Of a stretch of DNA of 64,000 nucleotides, positions 11,237 through 21,289 are shown piece by piece. The DNA lies in the NCBI RefSeq assembly GCF_905220415.1, contig NC_059558.1, positions 4,104,501 to 4,168,500 of the forward strand, read 5' to 3'. Under the pieces are notes generated by a model. The model saw only the letters and a list, made by a program, of their open reading frames with translations, was not told the DNA's origin and made no database searches. Positions within the stretch are counted from its first letter, which is position 1. The number at the start of each line of letters is the position of its first letter. This DNA is from Colias croceus (taxonomy: Eukaryota; Arthropoda; Insecta; Lepidoptera; Pieridae). The position numbers and the translations under genes were made by a program.

Positions 11237-12283
11237 TGTATGGAACAATGGCTTAATGGTATTAAGGAGGTGCAATGTCTGTGTCGACACTAGCAATTCA
11301 ATCCCTTTTATACGGTTGAAGTTTCATTTATGTGGACTCTTTTAAATTACTTCTTAAAGGTGTGGAGATATATTGTAATGGAAGTGTAAGTAGATAAAAT
11401 GGATAGTAGTACCTATTAATATGGAGGTATTTAACCTATTGACCGAATTGTAGGTACCTACCTACCTAATGACTCGAAAGACTAAATAGTGTCACTTTAG
11501 GTATGTAAGCTTTTTATGTCAGTTTATGCTTTAAATGATTTTAAACATAATTAATTTTATTACTCGCTCCAGTTGTATGTAGCATTTGAACACAAATTAA
11601 GTAGATTCAAGTTTAGTTAGACCCAATTATAGGTACACATTAAATAGTCTGCAATACAATAAAACATTTCTTATCTTTTATTACATTGCCGCCAATTCAT
11701 CGCCGCGATAAGCACCTACATTAGGCCTACAACAATCCGTTACAACGATAAAATACCAAATGACCTTTTTTCATAAACCCACAGAACCTAAAATAACTCA
11801 AAGTTGTTTTGCTAAGCTCACAAAAAGCGAACTTTTCGCTCGAACTAATAAAACTTCCTAAAAGGTCAGATGCTAATCTTTCGTGAATGTCACAGAAATA
11901 TCGATAATATCATCTGTGGCACTTGGTTATTGCAATAATTAATATAGTGTTTAGATACTATGTAGTTGAAAAATTTCGCACTACAAAATAATCCTAAAAT
12001 AATCCACCTTAAATACTTACTCAGGTAGGCTCTTAGGTAGGCTACATTATTTATATATTTATAGCATATGACTTTGTTCAGTTTAGGTTTTTATGTACAT
12101 GATTTCGATAGTAATAATATTATGTAGTTCTAAATTTTGTAATTTGATGTACCTAGTTATTTTGAATACAATTCTGTTTAATCTGTAGATTTCGCAAAGA
12201 TGAGGAACAAATATGAATGAATGAATTATGTTCGTGTAAGTAACTATTAAACATAAATGTTAAATCGTAAGTTTCTTCGTATA
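11237..12283. other. AT-rich non-coding stretch
   Basis: Nothing recognised on either strand. Confidence 0.5.
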
Positions 12284-12510
12284 TCCATACTAATATAATA
12301 TAATATAATATATAATATTATTATAAATGCGAAAGTAACTCTGTCTGTCTGTCTGTTACTCAATCACGCCGTTGCATGAAATTTGGTATAGAGATATTTT
12401 GATACCCGGAAAAGGACATAGGATAGGTTTTATCCCGGAAATCCCACAGGAACGGGAACTATGCGGGTTTTTCTTTGACTGCGCGGGCGATGCCGCGGGT
12501 GGAAAGCTAC
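12284..12510 (+). mobile_element. Helitron-like element type E with expanded TAATA tract
   Basis: Starts TCCATACTAATA after an A. It continues with an expanded (TAATA)n stretch, then AAATGCGAAAGTAACTCTG and (TCTG)n. It ends CCGCGGGTGGAAAGCTAC (CTAC in place of CTAG). It matches 22426-22666 and 48523-48764 along most of its length, with a small internal deletion after AATCACGCC. Confidence 0.7.
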
Positions 12511-12910
12511 TTTTAAATATGTAACGTATCGATAAGATAATTCCTGATATCCTTATATTGGTTTGGTGTTAAAAATATTATTTTTTCGTTAACCTTTTAA
12601 CTCCCACAAAACAAAAAACTATAACAAAGCTCTCCACGTCTTCCAGACATTTAGAAGAAATATATAAAACTAAAATGTAGGGATGGAACAGTTAAAGAAC
12701 AGCCTCTAGTGCTGTAGAATATAAGACATACCTAGTGCAAATATACTAGTTTATCTTCAAGTTCTTTTACATCGTATAAACAATTCTCTCCTTTAGAAAT
12801 TGTTTTATGAATAACGGTCATTCTGTTAAAGTTGAGTATTTTCTTTACTTTTCTAGTTCTATAGAATGTTTACGTTTAGCCGATATAATATTATGCAAAC
12901 AATAAGTAAT

Positions 12911-13124
12911 AAGGAATACCTTATTATAAATACGAAAGTTTGTGAGAATGTGTATGTGTGTGTTTGTTACTCTTACGCAAATACTAATGAACCGATTACA
13001 ATGAAATTTAGCACACATATAAAGGGTAACTTGGATAAACACATATGATAGGTTTTATTTTGGAAATCCCACGGTAACGGGTTTTTCTTTGAAAACGCGG
13101 GCGAAGCCGCGGGCGGAAAGCTAG
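12911..13124 (+). mobile_element. Helitron-like element type E, decayed 5' end
   Basis: The 3' half is canonical (GCGGGCGAAGCCGCGGGCGG, AAGCTAG, then T). The 5' end has lost the clear TC start. Chance frames on both strands at 12845-13048 lie across it and are not genes. Confidence 0.65.
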
Positions 13125-14021
13125 TACTTCATAGTTATAAGTATGCTAACTAATGTAATACAAATTTCTATAATATCCCTACTGGTTAGATAAATTGTAT
13201 ACTTTTAAAAATAAATTTTCAGAATGGAGAATTTAAAAAGTATGGAAAAATTAGGCTTTTAGTTCGGTGAAAATGTCAACGAAACTGTTGGTCGCAAGCT
13301 AGTGAAAAAAATTAAACTTAAAACTAGGTATTTTCTATATTCATGTTTTATTTTACAGCATTCAAAAAACCATCTCCCAAGTGAATATTTTAGTGCTGGC
13401 ATTTTATTTTACACTTTTTCGCAAAACTCATCAAAAATGAACGTTAATAAACGGCGTTAAATTAGGTAAAATCTCTAAAAAGTTTCCTTATTTGAAATTT
13501 TATCACGAAAGATGTGTTTTGACGTTTTAAATGTTAAAACAGATGTTTTGTGTAAGAAGTATTAACAAAACCCTTGCGATTACTGATGCCAATAACATAT
13601 CACAAAAAACACGAGACTGTAAGCTCTACAAAAAAAAGAATGACTTATACATTTTTGCAATCTACAGATTCCATGAATTTTTCAATCTAAATTTAGTTCT
13701 TATTACAAACTCGAAAGCTTGTAAGAATATTTGTAATTATGCAAAAACAGCTGATCGGATCTGTATTAAATTTATTACTTTAATAATAGCTACTAATAAA
13801 TAATAATACATACATACCTACGTTACAATAGTTACAATACAATAGTTAGATTTTAGTCTGAGTCAGTGCTGCCGCGGGTATCCGCTAGTAACTGTGTAGT
13901 GTAGTTATGATACATACGCTACTTTTAATATATTGAATAATTATTTAAATAAATATTCAATCACCTTCAAGCAATCATAATAAGCTAACAAATTCCTCTA
14001 TAAAAACTGCCATCATAATTA
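13125..14021. other. AT-rich stretch, possible Helitron scrap
   Basis: The only structure seen is GCCGCGGGTATCCGCTAG at about 13869-13886, resembling a worn Helitron 3' end. The 90-codon plus frame at 13531-13803 has no recognisable domain. Confidence 0.45.
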
Positions 14022-14100
14022 TTGAATTTATATTTTTTGGTTTTTTATGGCATTCAAATGCTTTATAAATATAAATTTATAAAGAATAGAAAAAATTCGA

Positions 14101-14175
14101 TCACGAGGCGGGACTCGAACCCGCATCCTTCGCGCCATTCCGGGGCGGATGCCTAACCAACTCAGCCACTCGTGA
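14101..14175 (-). tRNA. tRNA-like gene, array copy 1
   Basis: 75 nt with a perfect 7-bp acceptor stem (TCACGAG/CTCGTGA) and a perfect T arm (GCGGG-TTCGAGT-CCCGC). A box TGGCTGAGTTGG (14157-14168) and B box GGTTCGAGTCC (14111-14121) both match the consensus. A T6 run (14090-14095) follows as terminator. The anticodon arm is irregular: CGCC/GGCG closes a CCGGAAT loop that would give GGA (Ser), but position 33 is C and a serine-type long variable arm is missing. It may be a tRNA-derived Pol III gene rather than a decoding tRNA. Confidence 0.65.
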
Positions 14176-14411
14176 CCCGCCCGAGTAATCGAATTTATTC
14201 TATCCTTTCAGTTTTATGTGTCTTAAGGGACACACCGCGCGCCATCTATTGAGATGATTTAACAACCATCTCAACCAATATGAAGCACTTTTCAGTGAAT
14301 ACAATATTGTAACGATGGAACACGACCTTTTCTTGAATTTATATTTTTTGGTTTTTTATGGCATTCAAATGCTTTATAAATATAAATTTATAAAGAATAG
14401 AAAAAATTCGA

Positions 14412-14486
14412 TCACGAGGCGGGACTCGAACCCGCATCCTTCGCGCCATTCCGGGGCGGATGCCTAACCAACTCAGCCACTCGTGA
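14412..14486 (-). tRNA. tRNA-like gene, array copy 2
   Basis: Identical to copy 1, with the same acceptor stem, boxes and T6 terminator. Confidence 0.65.
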
Positions 14487-14722
14487 CCCGCCCGAGTAAT
14501 CGAATTTATTCTATCCTTTCAGTTTTATGTGTCTTAAGGGACACACCGCGCGCCATCTATTGAGATGATTTAACAACCATCTCAACCAATATGAAGCACT
14601 TTTCAGTGAATACAATATTGTAACGATGGAACACGACCTTTTCTTGAATTTATATTTTTTGGTTTTTTATGGCATTCAAATGCTTTATAAATATAAATTT
14701 ATAAAGAATAGAAAAAATTCGA

Positions 14723-14797
14723 TCACGAGGCGGGACTCGAACCCGCATCCTTCGCGCCATTCCGGGGCGGATGCCTAACCAACTCAGCCACTCGTGA
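14723..14797 (-). tRNA. tRNA-like gene, array copy 3
   Basis: Identical to copy 1 as far as can be read. Confidence 0.65.
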
Positions 14798-15033
14798 CCC
14801 GCCCGAGTAATCGAATTTATTCTATCCTTTCAGTTTTATGTGTCTTAAGGGACACACCGCGCGCCATCTATTGAGATGATTTAACAACCATCTCAACCAA
14901 TATGAAGCACTTTTCAGTGAATACAATATTGTAACGATGGAACACGACCTTTTCTTGAATTTATATTTTTTGGTTTTTTATGGCATTCAAATGCTTTATA
15001 AATATAAATTTATAAAGAATAGAAAAAATTCGA

Positions 15034-15108
15034 TCACGAGGCGGGACTCGAATCCGCATCCTTCGCGCCATTCCGGGGCGGATGCCTAACCAACTCAGCC
15101 ACTCGTGA
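15034..15108 (-). tRNA. tRNA-like gene, array copy 4 (T-stem variant)
   Basis: Carries one substitution (GAATCCGC in place of GAACCCGC on the plus strand). It replaces the last G of the T stem and opens one pair beside the B box. The neighbouring spacer reads TAATTGAATT in place of TAATCGAATT, a variant shared with copy 5. Confidence 0.6.
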
Positions 15109-15344
15109 CCCGCCCGAGTAATTGAATTTATTCTATCCTTTCAGTTTTATGTGTCTTAAGGGACACACCGCGCGCCATCTATTGAGATGATTTAACAACC
15201 ATCTCAACCAATATGAAGCACTTTTCAGTGAATACAATATTGTAACGATGGAACACGACCTTTTCTTGAATTTATATTTTTTGGTTTTTTATGGCATTCA
15301 AATGCTTTATAAATATAAATTTATAAAGAATAGAAAAAATTCGA

Positions 15345-15419
15345 TCACGAGGCGGGACTCGAACCCGCATCCTTAGCGCCATTCCGGGGCGGATGCCTAA
15401 CCAACTCAGCCACTCGTGA
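15345..15419 (-). tRNA. tRNA-like gene, array copy 5 (variable-region variant)
   Basis: One substitution (CCTTAGCGCC in place of CCTTCGCGCC) in the region between anticodon arm and T arm. It shares the TAATTGAATT spacer variant with copy 4, suggesting the two are close duplicates. Confidence 0.6.
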
Positions 15420-15655
15420 CCCGCCCGAGTAATTGAATTTATTCTATCCTTTCAGTTTTATGTGTCTTAAGGGACACACCGCGCGCCATCTATTGAGATG
15501 ATTTAACAACCATCTCAACCAATATGAAGCACTTTTCAGTGAATACAATATTGTAACGATGGAACACGACCTTTTCTTGAATTTATATTTTTTGGTTTTT
15601 TATGGCATTCAAATGCTTTATAAATATAAATTTATAAAGAATAGAAAAAATTCGA

Positions 15656-15730
15656 TCACGAGGCGGGACTCGAACCCGCATCCTTCGCGCCATTCCGGGG
15701 CGGATGCCTAACCAACTCAGCCACTCGTGA
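15656..15730 (-). tRNA. tRNA-like gene, array copy 6
   Basis: Identical to copy 1, with A box, B box and T6 terminator. Confidence 0.65.
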
Positions 15731-15966
15731 CCCGCCCGAGTAATCGAATTTATTCTATCCTTTCAGTTTTATGTGTCTTAAGGGACACACCGCGCGCCAT
15801 CTATTGAGATGATTTAACAACCATCTCAACCAATATGAAGCACTTTTCAGTGAATACAATATTGTAACGATGGAACACGACCTTTTCTTGAATTTATATT
15901 TTTTGGTTTTTTATGGCATTCAAATGCTTTATAAATATAAATTTATAAAGAATAGAAAAAATTCGA

Positions 15967-16041
15967 TCACGAGGCGGGACTCGAACCCGCATCCTTCGCG
16001 CCATTCCGGGGCGGATGCCTAACCAACTCAGCCACTCGTGA
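15967..16041 (-). tRNA. tRNA-like gene, array copy 7
   Basis: The gene is identical to copy 1. The adjacent spacer has one change (GGGACAAACC in place of GGGACACACC). Confidence 0.65.
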
Positions 16042-16277
16042 CCCGCCCGAGTAATCGAATTTATTCTATCCTTTCAGTTTTATGTGTCTTAAGGGACAAA
16101 CCGCGCGCCATCTATTGAGATGATTTAACAACCATCTCAACCAATATGAAGCACTTTTCAGTGAATACAATATTGTAACGATGGAACACGACCTTTTCTT
16201 GAATTTATATTTTTTGGTTTTTTATGGCATTCAAATGCTTTATAAATATAAATTTATAAAGAATAGAAAAAATTCGA

Positions 16278-16352
16278 TCACGAGGCGGGACTCGAACCCG
16301 CATCCTTCGCGCCATTCCGGGGCGGATGCCTAACCAACTCAGCCACTCGTGA
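16278..16352 (-). tRNA. tRNA-like gene, array copy 8
   Basis: Identical to copy 1. The spacer to its right has one change (CCTTCTCTTG in place of CCTTTTCTTG). Confidence 0.65.
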
Positions 16353-16588
16353 CCCGCCCGAGTAATCGAATTTATTCTATCCTTTCAGTTTTATGTGTCT
16401 TAAGGGACACACCGCGCGCCATCTATTGAGATGATTTAACAACCATCTCAACCAATATGAAGCACTTTTCAGTGAATACAATATTGTAACGATGGAACAC
16501 GACCTTCTCTTGAATTTATATTTTTTGGTTTTTTATGGCATTCAAATGCTTTATAAATATAAATTTATAAAGAATAGAAAAAATTCGA

Positions 16589-16663
16589 TCACGAGGCGGG
16601 ACTCGAACCCGCATCCTTCGCGCCATTCCGGGGCGGATGCCTAACCAACTCAGCCACTCGTGA
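16589..16663 (-). tRNA. tRNA-like gene, array copy 9
   Basis: Identical to copy 1. Confidence 0.65.
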
Positions 16664-16899
16664 CCCGCCCGAGTAATCGAATTTATTCTATCCTTTCAGT
16701 TTTATGTGTCTTAAGGGACACACCGCGCGCCATCTATTGAGATGATTTAACAACCATCTCAACCAATATGAAGCACTTTTCAGTGAATACAATATTGTAA
16801 CGATGGAACACGACCTTTTCTTGAATTTATATTTTTTGGTTTTTTATGGCATTCAAATGCTTTATAAATATAAATTTATAAAGAATAGAAAAAATTCGA

Positions 16900-16974
16900 T
16901 CACGAGGCGGGACTCGAACCCGCATCCTTCGCGCCATTCCGGGGCGGATGCCTAACCAACTCAGCCACTCGTGA
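16900..16974 (-). tRNA. tRNA-like gene, array copy 10
   Basis: The gene is identical to copy 1. The spacer on its right reads ACACACAGCGCG in place of ACACACCGCGCG. The inverted copy at the array end does not carry this variant. Confidence 0.65.
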
Positions 16975-17210
16975 CCCGCCCGAGTAATCGAATTTATTCT
17001 ATCCTTTCAGTTTTATGTGTCTTAAGGGACACACAGCGCGCCATCTATTGAGATGATTTAACAACCATCTCAACCAATATGAAGCACTTTTCAGTGAATA
17101 CAATATTGTAACGATGGAACACGACCTTTTCTTGAATTTATATTTTTTGGTTTTTTATGGCATTCAAATGCTTTATAAATATAAATTTATAAAGAATAGA
17201 AAAAATTCGA

Positions 17211-17258
17211 TCACGAGGCGGGACTCGAACCCGCATCCTTCGCGCCATTCCGGGGCGG
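17211..17258 (-). pseudogene. Truncated tRNA-like copy 11 at the inversion junction
   Basis: Only the 3' 48 nt remain (acceptor 3' strand, T arm with B box, anticodon region). The D arm with the A box is lost where the sequence jumps into the inverted copy. Without an A box it should not be transcribed from its own promoter. Confidence 0.85.
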
Positions 17259-17451
17259 TTGAATGCCATAAAAAACCAAAAAATATAAATTCAAGAAAAG
17301 GTCGTGTTCCATCGTTACAATATTGTATTCACTGAAAAGTGCTTCATATTGGTTGAGATGGTTGTTAAATCATCTCAATAGATGGCGCGCGGTGTGTCCC
17401 TTAAGACACATAAAACTGAAAGGATAGAATAAATTCGATTACTCGGGCGGG

Positions 17452-17526
17452 TCACGAGTGGCTGAGTTGGTTAGGCATCCGCCCCGGAATGGCGCGAAGG
17501 ATGCGGGTTCGAGTCCCGCCTCGTGA
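17452..17526 (+). tRNA. tRNA-like gene, inverted copy 12
   Basis: A full 75-nt gene identical to copy 1 but on the plus strand, followed by the T6 terminator at about 17532-17537. It lies in the fold-back segment 17259-17557, so transcripts from it and from copies 1-10 converge. Confidence 0.65.
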
Positions 17527-17604
17527 TCGAATTTTTTCTATTCTTTATAAATTTATAATCATAATTATTATTCAGCCACATCTAACATGGTCAACTTGAA
17601 AATA

Positions 17605-17830
17605 AAAAAAAATGTGTGCGTGTACTAACGTAGGTACACACGTAAGAAGTGAAACTTGTTTATGACCTTATTTTTCAAAAAATAATTTACTGTATGCAAC
17701 TTTACAGAAATACGTCGAATCACGCGTGGTATAGATAAGAAAAAGATGGCGCGTAACGGAAAGATGTCACGCGTAACGAAAAAATGTTACACTAAATTTT
17801 ATTCCAACTCCGATAAAGAAGTTTCACTTC
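17605..17830. repeat. Palindrome-rich interspersed repeat, copy 1 of 3
   Basis: Starts after an A-run with TGTGTGCGTGTACTA. It contains near-terminal inverted repeats around GAAGTGAAACTT...AAGTTTCACTTC and a conserved middle (GAATCACGCGTGGTA, GGCGCGTAACGG). Copies at 26806-27020 and 41944-42167 share the same order of blocks. It is non-coding, probably a MITE family. The superfamily is not assigned because no target duplication was found. Confidence 0.75.
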
Positions 17831-18596
17831 AAAAATCTTCAAAAATCAATTATATATCACATTTCATTTCAATTAGGTGACCCAAATCCCTTTGTAACTG
17901 TTTATTGAGAGACCAAGCAGAAAGCAATTTACGATGTTATAACAGTTGATGAAAAACAAAGGGTGAATATTATTCTACGTTTTTATATCTGATTGAGATA
18001 TCGCTTGATGAATCGGTGTCTGTTTGTCTCATTTGTTTTCTTTGTTGTTACCGATTGATGCGTTCATTTTGGGTGTTTTTATGTATGGAATGAGATTGTA
18101 GACAAGTATTAAGATACTAATATTTTACTTAAAGAAGACGTGACTACTTTATTCATACAGCTTTTCTTGTTTGGATTGTAAAATCACAGAAATCGATACC
18201 TACTGAATGATAATTTTATAATGAATAAAATAAATTTAATAAATAGAGAATGGCCCCCTATTCGCTACGACTTATAGGAGCTGATGCGAGTGAAGCCATG
18301 GAGCACAGCTAGTATATTTCGATTAACCTTCCCTCAATTTACGTAATAAAAATCGTGCTAATTTAGTATAGTAAATAAACAATTCACTGTTCAGTCCTTT
18401 AAACCAAACATTTTCTGGATTTTTTTTTCTGGATTCGCAAATTTCTATAAGAAATTTTAAGGTAATTCTAGTTTTTTTCCACAATTAAACTGGCATATAA
18501 CAAAAATGACCAGTCAAATTCCCTTGAGTTCAGAAATTTTCTAAAGCCACTTGAACCATTTGGCTTTAGCGTATTGTACTCTAATAAGGCAATATA
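17831..18596. other. AT-rich stretch with a Helitron 3' scrap
   Basis: A worn Helitron-like 3' end (GCGAGTGAAGCCATGG then CAGCTAG) sits near 18285-18312. No gene signal. Confidence 0.4.
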
Positions 18597-19601
18597 AGGT
18601 AAACGCAGCTATCAACGACCCATCGAAAATCTGAAGGTATTACCGACCTATAAAAGTAATTCGAAATTTAAACGTTTCCAGAACTATTCTAGCTATAGGT
18701 AGGCAAAGTTATACACGAATGTATTACTTGAGCATCGTATACTTTAACGTTAGAGTGAGTAACTGAGCAAAAAAGAGTTAAAATGCGTAAGTTGCTGCGG
18801 GGTAGCGTGGAAGCAGGACGTGTCGTACTGTTTCGTTGTTCCTTCGGGTAAGTACTGTGAGTATCTTTTTAAGACATTTACAAACAAATGACATCTATAC
18901 TTTAATTTATATTACTAAATGTCAATGCATTTAAGTGTCAACTTTTCATTTCTTACAACATTTTATTAATAAAAAGTAATTTGAAACGATAAAACTTTAA
19001 ATTAAAATGGGACGGTGTTAGCTTCACCAGTTTAAGTCGTGGCAGGTATCAACGACCCGTAAGTCGGTAATGGCAGCAACGTAACTTTTTGTTTTATTTT
19101 CTTTTATGTTATTATATCACACTAACACAAGTGGTTTTATGGACCAGTTTAAATCTAAGCTATGAGTCTTCATAAAAATCTATTAGCGACTAAACTTTTT
19201 TGTCTAGTGTTGTGTCTTTTAGCGTTGTCAATTTATACAAAGTTATGATATTTTCGAGGATCCCTATCGAATAGTTACAGTAGTAAATCATTGTTTTTTT
19301 TTGTTTAAACAATATGCATTTGTTCATATTTTGTATGACATTAATCAATTATAATCTATTTTATAGTCTGATGGTCAAATGAATTAAAATAACCATTTTT
19401 TATGGGTCGGTAATACAATTTAGGTTTATACTTACATACTTTATTACCGACCCATGTGGGTCGGCAATAGCAACTATAGGAAGCTATTACCGATCGAATA
19501 TAGATTGTTTAGTTTCTCATCCACAAATTCAAATTCAAATTGCTTTATTTGCAGAATGTAGAATAAAGATGTTTGTATATACAGATAATATTGATCCTTA
19601 A

Positions 19602-19967
19602 GGCGACTACACCACCGAAACTAGCGCCCCCCCAACATTTTATTTTTTTACTCCTAAACCAGATCAAATTTAAAAAATCTAGCTCGGTACTTTGCTAGTA
19701 TATTACTTGTAGTATTTTTGGTATTACTTTTCATTATTTTGCATTCGGTAAATTAGGAGAACTTTTGATTACCGCCAAAAGTGGCCACTTTTGGCGGTAA
19801 TCAAAAGTTCTCTAGAATAATGAACAGTTAGAATAGTGAAAAGTAATACCAAAAATACTACAAGTAATATACTAGCAAAGTACCGAGCTAGATTTTTTAA
19901 ATTTGATCTGGTTAAGGAGTAAAAAAATAAAATGTTCGGTGGCGCTAGTTTCGGTGGTGTAGGCCTC
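19602..19967. mobile_element. TTAA-flanked foldback element (piggyBac-type MITE)
   Basis: The element is almost entirely one palindrome. The left end GGCGACTACACCACCGAAAC pairs with the right end, and the two arms meet around 19779-19804 (CCGCCAAAAGTGG/CCACTTTTGGCGG). TTAA stands at both borders (19598-19601, 19968-19971), the piggyBac target duplication. The outermost few bases of the two ends differ. A 68-codon minus frame across it is a by-product of the palindrome. Confidence 0.8.
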
Positions 19968-20106
19968 TTAAACATTCTGCTCGTAATTGAGCGTGCAAAT
20001 ATATTTTTATTACTTTTATGACATAATAGGTGCCTATTTAAAAATTATATTTTTTTTAGGTTAAATTAACATAAAACATATAATTAGGTATATTTTTTCC
20101 AGAAAT

Positions 20107-20178
20107 ATGGAGCCACGAAAGCGGCGAAAAGTATTCAGTAAAACACAACTCGCCGAAGCAATCAATCAAATAGCATAA
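20107..20178 (+). pseudogene. Start of a psq/pogo-type transposase
   Basis: ATG followed by 22 codons and a stop. The peptide opens MEPRKRRKVFSKTQLAEAIN. A basic N-terminus followed by (Y/F)S-x3-L-x2-A-x3-I is the opening of the psq helix-turn-helix of pogo-like transposases. It is preceded by TTTTTTCCAG, an apparent splice acceptor, which suggests a 5' UTR intron starting near the GGGTAAGT donor at about 18848. The helix-turn-helix is cut off before its recognition helix. Identification rests on a short match. Confidence 0.45.
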
Positions 20179-20998
20179 CGAAATATCCTAGAGTTTGAAA
20201 TCCTTAATTTAATATATGTACATTAATAGTATTATGTTGATTAATTTAAAAGTTTATAATTATTTAGTTAATTACTAAAAAGTACTCATTTGTTTTATTA
20301 AAAAGAACTACAATAAAAAAATACGAATATATTTGCATTTTTATTTCATTTTATTAATATCGGTAATCATCATCATCACTAGCTTCTATACATTCCATTG
20401 CTGGAAAAAGGCTTCCTCTCACATACGATCGGGAATAGCTGCATAAAAATCGTTAATAGCTTCACAGCCGTTTTTATGGGTCGGTAATAGCAACAATCGA
20501 CTAAGTCACATTGTAAATTATTTTTTACAAGATAATCCTTTATTAGAATGTATTTGCTTCAATAAATACATTTTTTATACATAACACTAGCATATAAAAT
20601 GAAATTATAAATCTTTAGAAGAACCAGTATACTTAAAAAATATGGTTGATTTTGAAATCGCCTTAGAGGGGTCGTTAATACCTGCGTTTACCCTACCTAA
20701 GTCTTTTATTCAACGAAGCGGTAAGAAGTGGCTAGTTCTTTATAAAAGCTGAATACTAAGACTAATTATTAGGATTTGGCGGAATAAATGAGCCCTAGGG
20801 TCTAATATAATTTGCATTTTTCACTGAGCGCTCTTTGCTAACCATTTAAGTAATGAAAATGCTATAAATATAGTTTAATTCAGCAAATACTTAAAGCTGA
20901 GTGTTTTTAAGTGATTATTTTTTGTTATCTCAGTAGATTGAACTACCTAAATAAGCACCAACAAATCTAAGATCAAATTCTTGAGAGCACTGGCACAT

Positions 20999-21285
20999 AA
21001 GCTATTGCGTAGCTTCTATTTCGGGCCTTGAGCGCGGGGACCGAATCGAGAAATTCCGTAACGTAAAAACCTCACGCTCCCCACTCCGACGGGCGGAGGT
21101 GTGGCTTAAAGGCATAGCATGCAATAGCTTTACCGCGGCAGTCCCCGAGTGACACACGTCGTTTTTTTAAAAGCTTTAATCTTTATTAAAATTACTTGAA
21201 CAGCACCTATCACTTAATTTCGTTGCCATGGCAACAACAACTTATATTCCCTACACTTTGATCTTAGCCAAAAGGCGGAAAGTGA
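20999..21285 (-). repeat. GC-rich repeat fused to a U2 snRNA-like head, copy A
   Basis: 20999-21161 matches 54926-55101 and, reversed, 63456-63594 (blocks GGAATTTCTCGATTCGGT, GCGTGAGG, CCGCGGTAAAGC). Its outer segments AAGCTATTGC...GCAATAGCTT are inverted. Only this copy continues through an AT-rich linker to a U2-like segment. Read on the minus strand the order is U2-like piece, linker, GC-rich body. This layout resembles an snRNA-headed retroposon. No A tail or target duplication was recognised. Confidence 0.65.
21251..21276 (-). pseudogene. U2 snRNA 5'-region fragment
   Basis: The minus strand reads GCCTTTTGGCTAAGATCAAA then GTGTAG, matching the conserved 5' region of U2 snRNA (about nucleotides 12-37 of the family). 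The next bases diverge at once, so the branch-site-pairing GUAGUA and the Sm site are missing. It cannot be a functional U2 gene. Confidence 0.75.
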
Positions 21286-21289
21286 CACA

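Larger units (their letters stand above)
14022..17557 (-). repeat. Tandem array of 311-bp tRNA-like units with terminal inversion
   Basis: Eleven units repeat with a period of exactly 311 bp: tRNA-like starts at 14101, 14412, 14723, 15034, 15345, 15656, 15967, 16278, 16589, 16900 and 17211. Each unit holds a 75-bp tRNA-like gene on the minus strand, a T6 Pol III terminator and a roughly 230-bp AT-rich spacer. Units differ by only a few substitutions. The eleventh is cut at 17258 and joined to an inverted copy (17259-17557) carrying a plus-strand tRNA-like gene. The 12-bp sequence ATCATAATTATT flanks the array directly on both sides (14012-14023 and 17558-17569). Recent tandem amplification or gene homogenisation is inferred from the near-identity. 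Confidence 0.93.
18597..20693 (+). mobile_element. pogo/Tc1-like DNA transposon, non-autonomous
   Basis: Degenerate terminal inverted repeats: the left end is AGGTAAACGCAGCTATCAAC; the right end, reverse-complemented, is GGGTAAACGCAGGTATTAAC. Both are bordered by TA (18595-18596, 20694-20695), the target of Tc1/mariner/pogo elements. Subterminal motifs such as GGGTCGGTAATA recur at both ends (near 19060, 19400, 19450, 20480), as expected of transposase-binding sites. A start of a psq-like DNA-binding domain lies at 20107-20178. The inverted repeat resembles that of the element at 22750-23746 (GGGTAAAC...). A TTAA-flanked foldback element is inserted at 19602-19967. Confidence 0.72.

Noticed and set aside
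14101..14175. Genuine tRNA-Ser(GGA) gene
   Set aside because: It lacks U33, a five-pair anticodon stem and the long variable arm of serine tRNAs, so it is kept as tRNA-like only.
17114..17335. 73-codon plus-strand frame containing a RRDSNPHPSRHSG-like string
   Set aside because: It runs through the tRNA-like complement and the inversion junction, so it is translation of a structural RNA gene.
14022..17557. CRISPR-like regular repeat array
   Set aside because: The 311-bp period consists of nearly identical full units including the spacers. CRISPR needs short repeats with unique spacers, and all other evidence is eukaryotic.
21251..21276. Functional U2 snRNA gene
   Set aside because: Only about 26 nt match; the branch-site recognition region, Sm site and 3' stem-loops are missing.
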